This document shows positions 1 through 6,250 of a stretch of DNA of 17,924 bases, piece by piece (the stretch's first letter is position 1; the number at the start of each line of letters is the position of its first letter). A model generated the notes under the pieces. The model worked only from the letters and a program-made list of their open reading frames with translations. It had not been told where the DNA came from and did not search any database. The stretch covers positions 1 to 17,924 of the forward strand of contig CALGJF010000059.1 in the NCBI GenBank assembly GCA_937914945.1. The letters are read 5' to 3'. This DNA comes from an uncultured Bacteroidales bacterium (lineage in GTDB: Bacteria > Bacteroidota > Bacteroidia > Bacteroidales > Bacteroidaceae). Position numbers and translations under genes: made by a program.

Positions 1-1
1 A

Positions 2-33
2 AAATGACAACACGGCGCGCCGTGTTGTCATTT
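2..33. terminator. 32-bp perfect palindrome, probable terminator of the hisS operon
   Basis: Positions 2-17 are the exact reverse complement of 18-33, with no spacer; the centre is GGCGCGCC. In RNA the innermost bases would have to open to form the loop. The outer pairs are A/T, so a short U-run ends the transcript on either strand. It lies 75 bases downstream of the hisS stop, which fits an intrinsic terminator for the minus-strand operon and possibly also for a gene left of the window. Positions 34-107 between it and hisS show no gene. Confidence 0.7.
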
Positions 34-107
34 AGAAAACTTTGATTATTTTTGTGTCAAATCCTGTAACACTTTTTTAGGACGACACAATGGTTTTAGC
101 GAAGTCT

Positions 108-1469
108 CTAAGCCAATAACTCTTTGAGCTCCTCTGCGGTCATCTGCTTCTGCTCGCCTGTTGCCATATTTTTTACGGCTATTGTGCCATCTTGAATCTC
201 CTGCTCGCCTATGATTGCAACGTAAGGAATGTTGTGGCTGTTGGCATATCCCATCTGTTTCTTCATTTTGTCGTTGCTGGGGAAAAGCTCTGCCGAGATA
301 CCGGCTGCACGCAAAACGCTGATGATTCCGAGTGAGTGCATGGCCTCCTTATCGCCAAAATTCACAAACATAATCTGTGTGGTATGTATAGATTCCTCGG
401 GGTATAGATTCAGTTGGTTCATTACATCGTATATGCGGTCGGCACCAAAGGAGATACCCACACCCGAAACGCCGTCGAGGCCAAACACACCTGTGAGGTT
501 GTCATAACGGCCACCACCGGTGATGCTGCCTATTGCCACATCAAGGGCTTTTACCTCCAATATGGCTCCGGTGTAGTAGTTTAGTCCGCGGGCAAGAGTG
601 AGGTCGAGGTCGAGTGTGCTGTTTATCTTTAGGTTGTCAAAGGCATTGAGTATGTAGTTTACCTCCTCAACACCCTTCTCGCCTGTGGCATTGCCTTGTA
701 ATGTTTGGGCTATAATCTGCAATTTCTCCTTGTTGCCGCCCTGTGCTTGCAGTATGGGTAGCAACTTCTCTATGGCCGCCTCGCCTATGCCTTTCTCTTT
801 GAGCTCGGCAATAACACCATCAAGCCCTATCTTGTCGATCTTGTCTATGGCAACGGTGATATCCACAATTTTGTCGGGCTCGCCTATGACTTCGGCTATG
901 CCGGCAAGAATCTTGCGGTTGTTCAGCTTTATGGCAACACGTATTTTGAGTTTTGTAAATACGTGGTCTATGAGCTGTATCAATTCAATCTCGTTTATGA
1001 GCGAGTTGTTGCCTATAATATCGGCGTCGCACTGATAAAACTCGCGGTAACGTCCTTTCTGCGGGCGATCGGCGCGCCATACGGGCTGTATCTGGTAGCG
1101 TTTGAATGGGAATACAAGTTCCTCACGGTGCATTACCACATAGCGTGCAAAAGGCACGGTGAGGTCGTATCGCAGTCCCTTCTCGCAGAATTTAGAAGCG
1201 AGTTTTGCGGCATTGCGGCTTAACAGCTCCTCGTCGGTGAGCTTGCTGAAATAGTCGCCCGAATTTTGTATTTTGAAAAGCAGTTTGTCGCCCTCGTCGC
1301 CATATTTGCCCATCAGTGTGGTGAGGTTCTCCATTGCGGGAGTCTCTATCTGCTGAAAACCAAATATGTGAAACGCTTGGCGTATGGTATCGAATATGTA
1401 GTTTCTCTTCGACATCTCCATGGGGGAGAAGTCGCGTGTACCCTTTGGTATTGCTGGTTTTGCGGCCAT
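108..1469 (-). CDS. hisS: histidine--tRNA ligase
   Basis: Histidyl-tRNA synthetase, a class II enzyme that charges tRNA-His with histidine using ATP in the cytoplasm. The 453 residues carry the full family layout: an N-terminal PKGTRDF segment at 9-14, motif 2 at about 124-153 (RYQIQPVWRADRP then GRYREFYQCDAD), the histidine-binding RGLNYYTG at 294-301, GGGRYDNL at 318-325, motif 3 (GVGISFGADR) at 336-345, and a C-terminal anticodon-binding domain. The start ATG overlaps the stop of the upstream peptidase gene in a TAATG arrangement, so translation is probably coupled. It is the last gene of the operon that begins with the Fur-like gene. Nothing is missing or odd. Identification is very secure. 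Confidence 0.97.
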   Translation of the reverse strand: MAAKPAIPKGTRDFSPMEMSKRNYIFDTIRQAFHIFGFQQIETPAMENLTTLMGKYGDEGDKLLFKIQNSGDYFSKLTDEELLSRNAAKLASKFCEKGLRYDLTVPFARYVVMHREELVFPFKRYQIQPVWRADRPQKGRYREFYQCDADIIGNNSLINEIELIQLIDHVFTKLKIRVAIKLNNRKILAGIAEVIGEPDKIVDITVAIDKIDKIGLDGVIAELKEKGIGEAAIEKLLPILQAQGGNKEKLQIIAQTLQGNATGEKGVEEVNYILNAFDNLKINSTLDLDLTLARGLNYYTGAILEVKALDVAIGSITGGGRYDNLTGVFGLDGVSGVGISFGADRIYDVMNQLNLYPEESIHTTQIMFVNFGDKEAMHSLGIISVLRAAGISAELFPSNDKMKKQMGYANSHNIPYVAIIGEQEIQDGTIAVKNMATGEQKQMTAEELKELLA

Positions 1470-2218
1470 TAGTCTCTTCTGTTAAGATATATCATTACAT
1501 AGTAAAGCAGTGTGGCAAGCGACGATAGCGCAGCTACAACGTATGTGTATGCTGCCGAGCGCAGTGCTCCCTCTGCATATTTGTGGTTGCTGCTGTTGGT
1601 GATTCCCGCAGCCGAAAGCCATTTGAGTGCTCTGTGGCTTGCATCAATCTCCACCGGGAGGGTGATGAAACTGAACAGCGTGGTTGTGGCAAACAGCACT
1701 ATTCCGCCAAGCAGTATGCCGGGGAAGGCCTCCACGGTGAGTATACCGATGAGCAACACCCACGACATTATGCTCGATGAGAATTGCACAACGGGAACAA
1801 GTTTTGAACGCATGGTGAGCGGGGCGTATGCTCTTGCATGTTGTACGGCATGCCCGCACTCATGGGCGGCAACGGCTGCAGCGGCAATGCTTGCCGAGTT
1901 ATACACACCCTGGCTCAAATTCACCGTCTTGTTTGTGGGGTTGTAGTGGTCGGTGAGCATTCCGGGGGTGCTTGTTACCTTTACATCGTATATGCCATTG
2001 TCGCGCAACATCTTCTCGGCAATCTCGCGGCCTGTGAGCCCTATTGGCATCTTTGAGTATTTCTCGAATTTGCTTTTAAGATTTGCCTGCACAATATAAC
2101 TGATTATGGCAATTCCTATAAACAAAATGATGTATGTAATGTTGTACCCCGCGCTACCGCTTGTTGTGGTATATCCGACCGACTGCCCGTAGGCGGCAAT
2201 TATCGATAAAATGTTCAT
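1469..2218 (-). CDS. membrane zinc metallopeptidase, YugP type
   Basis: Predicted integral-membrane zinc metallopeptidase of the YugP / Zn_peptidase_2 family; substrate unknown. The 249 residues contain the zinc motif HECGH at 119-123 followed by AVQHA, and further on the family-like PVEIDASHRAL stretch that probably supplies a further ligand. Hydrophobic segments lie near residues 26-44, around 145-160 and 165-190, and near 225-245, so the active site sits between membrane spans. It follows purA after 18 bases and overlaps hisS by one base (TAATG). The family assignment rests on the motif and membrane layout. The operon position suggests co-expression with purA and hisS rather than a shared reaction. 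Confidence 0.88.
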   Translation of the reverse strand: MNILSIIAAYGQSVGYTTTSGSAGYNITYIILFIGIAIISYIVQANLKSKFEKYSKMPIGLTGREIAEKMLRDNGIYDVKVTSTPGMLTDHYNPTNKTVNLSQGVYNSASIAAAAVAAHECGHAVQHARAYAPLTMRSKLVPVVQFSSSIMSWVLLIGILTVEAFPGILLGGIVLFATTTLFSFITLPVEIDASHRALKWLSAAGITNSSNHKYAEGALRSAAYTYVVAALSSLATLLYYVMIYLNRRD

Positions 2219-2236
2219 TTTTCTTTAATTTGGTTG

Positions 2237-3505
2237 TTAAATAGAGCGTATGATGGTCTGGTCTCTGTCGGGTCCGATAGAGATATACTTCACAGGCACA
2301 CCGAGCTCCTTCTCCAGGAATGCAATATAATCCTTGAAGGCTTGGGGCAGCTGTTCCTCGCTTTTGAGTTGTGTGAGGTCGGTTTGCCAGCCCTTCAACT
2401 CGGTATATACGGGTTCCACTCCCTCAATGTCATAGGGCAGATGGGTTAGTGTCTCTCCATTCTTCTTGTATGCCACGCAGGCTTTTATTGTGGGGAATGT
2501 GTCGAGTACATCGCTCTTCATTAAAATGAGGTGGGTAACACCGTTAATCATAATTGTGTATTTGAGTGCCACGAGGTCTATCCAACCGCAACGACGCTCA
2601 CGGCCTGTTACAGCGCCATACTCGTGTCCGCGGTCGCGCATCTCCTTGCCTGTCTCGTCGAACAGCTCGGTGGGGAAGGGGCCTGCACCTACGCGGGTGC
2701 AATAGGCTTTTGTGATACCATATACGTTGGCTATTCTGTTGGGGGCTACGCCCAAGCCGGTGCATGCGCCTGCGCACACAGTGTTTGATGATGTTACAAA
2801 GGGATAGCTGCCAAAATCAATATCGAGCATGCTGCCTTGAGCACCCTCGCAAAGTATGGTTTTGCCCTCGTTCATCAGGTCGTTAATCATCTGCTCGCTG
2901 TCAATGAGTCGGAACTTCTTGAGGTACTCGATAGCCTCCAGCCATTTGGTCTCAATCTCGGCAATATCGTAGCTGTAATTCATGTTCCTGAGGATCTCCT
3001 CATGGCGAGCTTTTGCAGCTGCATATTTCTCGTTGAAATTCTCCAATATGTCGCCCACGCGCAAGCCGTTGCGGCTTATCTTGTCGGTGTATGTGGGGCC
3101 GATTCCTTTGCCGGTTGTACCCACTTTGGCATCGCCCTTGGCTGCTTCGTATGCGGCATCAAGTACACGGTGAGTGGGCATAATCAGGTGCGCTTTCTTT
3201 GATATGAACAGATTCTTGGTGAGGTCGTAGCCTGCTTTTACAAGGTCCTCGGCCTCGCCTTTGAAGAGCGCGGGGTCGAGCACTACGCCGTTGCCTATGA
3301 TATTTGTCTGCCCGCCCTGGAATATACCCGAGGGAATAGAGCGCAGTACGAATTTCTTGCCATTGAATTCCAATGTGTGGCCGGCATTGGGCCCACCCTG
3401 GAAACGTGCCACTACATCGTATTTAGGGGTTAATACATCTACGATTTTACCTTTACCTTCGTCTCCCCACTGTAGTCCTAAAAGTACGTCGATATTCTGC
3501 TTCAT
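2237..3505 (-). CDS. purA: adenylosuccinate synthase
   Basis: Catalyses the GTP-dependent joining of IMP and aspartate to form adenylosuccinate, the first step from IMP to AMP. The 422 residues are close to the usual family length. Visible hallmarks are GDEGKGK at 14-20, GGPNAGHT at 37-44, GTTGKGIGPTY at 129-139 and the TGRERRCGWIDL segment in the C-terminal half; the protein ends near a conserved IGPDRDQT stretch. The start ATG lies four bases after the stop of the Fur-like gene, so the two are almost certainly co-transcribed and probably translationally coupled. No irregularity was seen. Identification is very secure. Confidence 0.97.
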   Translation of the reverse strand: MKQNIDVLLGLQWGDEGKGKIVDVLTPKYDVVARFQGGPNAGHTLEFNGKKFVLRSIPSGIFQGGQTNIIGNGVVLDPALFKGEAEDLVKAGYDLTKNLFISKKAHLIMPTHRVLDAAYEAAKGDAKVGTTGKGIGPTYTDKISRNGLRVGDILENFNEKYAAAKARHEEILRNMNYSYDIAEIETKWLEAIEYLKKFRLIDSEQMINDLMNEGKTILCEGAQGSMLDIDFGSYPFVTSSNTVCAGACTGLGVAPNRIANVYGITKAYCTRVGAGPFPTELFDETGKEMRDRGHEYGAVTGRERRCGWIDLVALKYTIMINGVTHLILMKSDVLDTFPTIKACVAYKKNGETLTHLPYDIEGVEPVYTELKGWQTDLTQLKSEEQLPQAFKDYIAFLEKELGVPVKYISIGPDRDQTIIRSI

Positions 3506-3509
3506 TGTT

Positions 3510-3980
3510 CTAACTTTTTTTTACCCTCTGCATGCGGCGCTTGGCTGCCTGATGGCATTTGTTGCATAGCCCGTATATATACAGTGAGTAATGTGTTGAA
3601 TGAAATTTTTTTATTTTGGCTAATTTATCTGTTAAATCCAAATTGTTTATCTCTATCACTTTCTTGCAATTTGTACACACCATGTGGCTCTTGCCGGATC
3701 CAAAGCACTTTTCGTATTTCGAATCTGTACCAAATTGGTGGTGTGTTACAAGGTTTGCGCTGATAAGTAACGATATGGTGTTGTATATGGTTGCACGGCT
3801 CACCCTGAACTTTTCTCTCTCTTCCATAAGGCGTAGCAGGGTTTCTATGTCGAAACTGCTGTTTATGGAGTATATTGCCCGGAGAATGGCATAACGCTCG
3901 GGGGTACAACGCATTTTGTTTACCTTTAAGTAATCGGTAAAAATCTGCACTATTGTATCTTCGTTGTTATTGCTGTTCAT
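3510..3980 (-). CDS. Fur-family winged-helix regulator with degenerate metal site
   Basis: A 156-residue Fur-superfamily transcription factor. The N-terminal winged helix includes RVSRATIYNTISLL at about 59-72; the C-terminal dimerisation domain keeps both structural zinc pairs (C102/C105 and C139/C142). Compared from memory with B. subtilis PerR, the regulatory metal ligands H37 and H91 fall on Ser42 and Lys97, D85 and D104 fall on Glu90 and Glu110, and only H93 is kept (His99). Sensing of iron or peroxide in the classical way is therefore doubtful. I chose the ATG at 3980 over an in-frame GTG at 3998, because the TAACTTTG promoter element at 4007-4000 would start transcription near 3995. 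It is the first gene of the operon with purA, four bases downstream. The target genes are unknown; regulation of its own operon is plausible. Confidence 0.85.
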   Translation of the reverse strand: MNSNNNEDTIVQIFTDYLKVNKMRCTPERYAILRAIYSINSSFDIETLLRLMEEREKFRVSRATIYNTISLLISANLVTHHQFGTDSKYEKCFGSGKSHMVCTNCKKVIEINNLDLTDKLAKIKKFHSTHYSLYIYGLCNKCHQAAKRRMQRVKKS

Positions 3981-3999
3981 CTTTGGTAAGCATAGCACA

Positions 4000-4007
4000 C
4001 AAAGTTA
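4000..4007 (-). promoter_or_regulatory. -7 promoter element of the fur-like/purA/yugP/hisS operon
   Basis: The minus strand reads TAACTTTG, a perfect match to the Bacteroidota TAnnTTTG element, 20 bases before the ATG at 3980. No clear TTTG partner is seen 19-21 bases further upstream. Expected transcription start is about 3995, giving a very short leader. This site decides the start codon of the Fur-like gene. The rest of the gap up to 4090 holds only T-rich tracts. Confidence 0.6.
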
Positions 4008-4090
4008 CCTCTTTTTTTTATAATAAGGGCGATATATGGGCTTTTTTTTTCTCTTTGTGTGAAAATGTGTTACAGCCTTGGTGCGTGGTA

Positions 4091-4738
4091 TTAAAAAGCC
4101 TGCAAATACTCTTTTATGAATGTGGCGATGTTGCTATGTGGTTCCACTATTGCAAGCATTCGATTGGCCTTCTCTGTCTCCTCGCCTATGTAGCCGCATA
4201 TAGCTTTGCCGGCAGATAATTTTGTGGGGCCGGGCTCGGCGGTTTCAAATAGCTCTGCAGCCTGCTTGCATAAGGTCTCTTCTTCTTGCGGTGTGAGAAT
4301 GAGTGATTTGCGTGCCAGGTGTGCAAGTGTCAGGTAACCGCAATATTTGTAAAGCCCTGTCGGGTGGTTGCACCATATCAAAGCCTTTGAGGTGGCATCG
4401 GGCAACTTGCATAGTATGTTCATGGCAAGGTGGTCGGCTATCTCTGTGAAGGGTGTCTCGGCAATCCACTTGTCTGCCAGAGTGGGGTAACTTGCCTGTG
4501 GCAGAAGAAATATTGCAAGCAATTTGCACTCCCTTATATTGTCTTGCCATAAGGCGGAGGCTAATGGCTCGCTCTTTTCGTATTGATTGGCAAGGTCTTT
4601 TAGGCGGGGAATCTCCACCCCGAAATTTATCTTATAGTTAAGCCCTTGACTGCGTTGATGTGCCGATACAATGCCGTTCATCGATAGTCGCAGGCTCTGT
4701 TTTATTTTCTTGGTTGTTTCGTGTATGTTATCAGTCAT
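4091..4738 (-). CDS. AlkD-like HEAT-repeat protein (DNA alkylation repair family)
   Basis: A 215-residue all-helical protein resembling the AlkD-type DNA alkylation repair family (PF08713), whose active members remove alkylated bases. The N-terminal YKINFGVEIPRLKDLA at 35-50 matches the family's G-V-x-I-P pattern, and EIADHLAMN at 99-107 occupies the place of the WWDTVD active-site helix. Of the AlkD catalytic residues, only the aspartate appears kept (Asp102); the partner tryptophans and the arginine are not evident. It may be a non-catalytic or altered-specificity homologue. It follows the AraC-type gene after seven bases and shares its promoter. Both proteins begin MTDN. No terminator is obvious downstream. 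The fold call is moderately sure; activity is uncertain. Confidence 0.62.
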   Translation of the reverse strand: MTDNIHETTKKIKQSLRLSMNGIVSAHQRSQGLNYKINFGVEIPRLKDLANQYEKSEPLASALWQDNIRECKLLAIFLLPQASYPTLADKWIAETPFTEIADHLAMNILCKLPDATSKALIWCNHPTGLYKYCGYLTLAHLARKSLILTPQEEETLCKQAAELFETAEPGPTKLSAGKAICGYIGEETEKANRMLAIVEPHSNIATFIKEYLQAF

Positions 4739-4745
4739 TTCCTCT

Positions 4746-5180
4746 TTACTTTATAGGAGCATTGCGTTTCCTGTAGCTGTTGGGTGTCTCGTTCATTATG
4801 CGATAGAACGATGCATAGAATGATTGCCTGTTGGCAAATCCCACTGCGGCACCTATGGCCTCTATTGTCAAGTGGCTGTACCTCTTGTCCGTCATATAGT
4901 GCAACGCTTCCTTAATTCGATACTCGTTTACAAGGCATGAGAAATTTGTCTTGAACCGGGAGTTTATTACCGCCGAGATGTATCGGGTGTTTGTGTTAAG
5001 TTCCTTTGCAAGCTCCTTTGCCGAAAAATCTTTATTCCTGTATCTCTTCTCAATGACTATAAGGCTGAGAATCTTGTCGTGCAATTCGTCGGCAAGTTCT
5101 GCGCGGATAAGTGTGCGGTAGAAGGCGTTCTTTTCGTTCTTCTCCTTTATGTTATATGGCTTTGTAGTATTGTCTGTCAT
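4746..5180 (-). CDS. AraC-type helix-turn-helix DNA-binding protein without sensor domain
   Basis: A 144-residue protein consisting of a charged N-terminal tail and one AraC-type DNA-binding domain. The first helix-turn-helix (about 52-71, DFSAKELAKELNTNTRYISA) and the second (about 104-126, LTIEAIGAAVGFANRQSF) are followed by the typical P-x-x-YR end at 133-137. A segment LHDKILSLIVIEKRY at 33-47 precedes the domain. There is no sugar-binding, receiver or other sensor region, so signal input, if any, must come from a partner or from expression level. Sequences of this type occur in Bacteroidales as free-standing proteins. It heads an operon with the AlkD-like gene and has its own promoter and an about 70-base leader. 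Confidence 0.85.
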   Translation of the reverse strand: MTDNTTKPYNIKEKNEKNAFYRTLIRAELADELHDKILSLIVIEKRYRNKDFSAKELAKELNTNTRYISAVINSRFKTNFSCLVNEYRIKEALHYMTDKRYSHLTIEAIGAAVGFANRQSFYASFYRIMNETPNSYRKRNAPIK

Positions 5181-5212
5181 AAATTTAGCTGTTTCTCCAA
5201 ATTATAATTAAT

Positions 5213-5226
5213 GGGCATCGGTGCCC
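5213..5226 (-). other. small hairpin in the leader of the AraC-type gene
   Basis: Positions 5213-5217 (GGGCA) pair with 5222-5226 (TGCCC) around a four-base loop. It lies inside the predicted 5' leader, 32 bases before the start codon at 5180. It is short but GC-rich in AT-rich surroundings. It could be a binding dyad for the regulator or a leader structure; there is no further support. Confidence 0.3.
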
Positions 5227-5255
5227 AAGTTGGTTTATATGACTATGGCCTACTA

Positions 5256-5288
5256 CAAATATATGTTATTTATGATGAAATACACAAA
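5256..5288 (-). promoter_or_regulatory. promoter of the AraC-type/AlkD-like operon
   Basis: On the minus strand TTTG (5288-5285) is followed after 21 bases by TATATTTG (5263-5256), a perfect Bacteroidota -33/-7 pair. Transcription should begin near 5250, giving an about 70-base leader to the ATG at 5180. Confidence 0.7.
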
Positions 5289-5307
5289 TGGATTCTCTGA
5301 AAAGTAA

Positions 5308-5331
5308 CGTCGGTTTTGAAAAAAATCGACG
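5308..5331 (-). terminator. hairpin terminator of the TPR gene
   Basis: Positions 5308-5317 pair with 5322-5331 (ten pairs, one a G-T wobble) around a four-base loop. The minus strand continues with TTACTTTT. It lies 36 bases past the TPR stop codon and upstream of the next promoter, which is where a terminator is expected. The rest of 5181-5366 holds the promoter and small hairpin listed separately. Confidence 0.5.
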
Positions 5332-5366
5332 AACGGCTCATTTTACACTCCGAATCGGGCAGTGGG

Positions 5367-6158
5367 TTATCGGGGTGTGGCAGAAATCTTGGTAGCTGCG
5401 TTACGGCTTTTCCGTGCGGCCTCTTTGTGCCCCAATTGTTCCTGCAGTTCGGCTTGTGTTATGCGTAATGCTGCATTGTCGGGCGATAGTTCTATGGCTC
5501 TTTCTATATCTTGCAAAGCAAGCTCGGCTTGCCCCTGTTCGCGTTCAAGGTTGCTGCGTGCTTGGTAGAGTTCGGCATCATCGGGGTAGTCCTCTATAAG
5601 TGCTTCCAACATCATGAGGCTTTCGTTTATGCTCCCTTCGCGCTGATACAGCACGGCAAGCCCCAAGCGGGCCTCTTTATCGTCGGGGTTGGCGCTTATG
5701 AGCTTTATGTAGTCGAGTTTACTCTCTTTATATTGTTTCAGGGTGCTGTATGCGTATGCCCTGAAAAAACGTGCCTCGCGGTTGGCGGGGTATGTTTGCA
5801 GTATCTTGTTGTAGCACTCAATTGCTGTTTGTGCGCTGTCGATCTGCAATAGCGAGTTGCCACGTTGCAATAGCAATGTGGGCGACGAAGGCTCAATGGC
5901 AAGCGCTTTCCCGAAGTTCTCGGCGGCCTGCTCATGCCTGTTCATCATGCTCTGTGCCTGCCCCAGATTGGCAAGCGTATATAGCTTTTCACTGTTGTTG
6001 CTTGCAGCGCTGTTGGCTCTTGAAAAGGCCTCGGCAGCCTTTTTGTACTCCTTTTTATTCAAGTAGTTCCTACCTGCCTCGCATAGTTCTGCATAGTTCT
6101 GTGCAAAGCCTTGCTGTATGCCTATAAGAAATATAAATATGATAGTGGTAATTCTCAT
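5367..6158 (-). CDS. secreted tetratricopeptide-repeat protein
   Basis: A 263-residue exported protein built almost wholly of tetratricopeptide repeats, which form a protein-binding solenoid. A signal peptide covers residues 1-19 (basic start, hydrophobic core, GFA|Q cleavage site) with no lipobox cysteine, so it is probably periplasmic. About six TPR units follow, recognisable by repeated A-x-x-Y/F and P patterns such as AAENFGKALAIEPSSP and AIECYNKILQTYPANREA. The ATG at 6158 is preferred over one at 6176, because the latter lies upstream of the -7 element and its extra residues spoil the signal peptide. It stands alone between a terminator on each side. Partner and function are not predictable. 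Confidence 0.85.
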   Translation of the reverse strand: MRITTIIFIFLIGIQQGFAQNYAELCEAGRNYLNKKEYKKAAEAFSRANSAASNNSEKLYTLANLGQAQSMMNRHEQAAENFGKALAIEPSSPTLLLQRGNSLLQIDSAQTAIECYNKILQTYPANREARFFRAYAYSTLKQYKESKLDYIKLISANPDDKEARLGLAVLYQREGSINESLMMLEALIEDYPDDAELYQARSNLEREQGQAELALQDIERAIELSPDNAALRITQAELQEQLGHKEAARKSRNAATKISATPR

Positions 6159-6162
6159 GTTG

Positions 6163-6170
6163 CAAAGATA
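6163..6170 (-). promoter_or_regulatory. -7 promoter element of the TPR gene, very close to its start codon
   Basis: The minus strand reads TATCTTTG, a perfect TAnnTTTG element, ending five bases before the start codon ATG (6158-6156). Transcription would begin at or within a few bases of that ATG. A -33 TTG partner is not evident about 20 bases upstream (6190-6195 reads AACAG). Confidence 0.5.
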
Positions 6171-6206
6171 GTGCAATATATTTTTAATATCTGTTAAGCT
6201 GCCATA

Positions 6207-6250
6207 ATTAAAGCAAAAACCGCACTATGTTGTGCGGTTTTTGCTTTAAT
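6207..6250 (-). terminator. terminator of the FucP-like gene
   Basis: A 19-bp perfect stem (6207-6225 with 6232-6250) around a six-base loop, TATGTT. The stem carries a GC core flanked by runs of A and T, and its outermost base is the last base of the fucP-like stop codon (6250-6252). It separates fucP from the promoter of the TPR gene. Confidence 0.85.

Noticed and set aside
3980..3998. A GTG codon at 3998 as start of the Fur-like gene.
   Set aside because: It sits at or upstream of the transcription start predicted from TAACTTTG at 4007-4000, and the ATG at 3980 gives a normal family N-terminus.
4008..4090. T-rich tracts (4012-4019 and 4042-4050) as a terminator of the AlkD-like gene.
   Set aside because: They are A-tracts on the minus strand, where the gene is read, and no stable stem precedes a U-run in the right direction.
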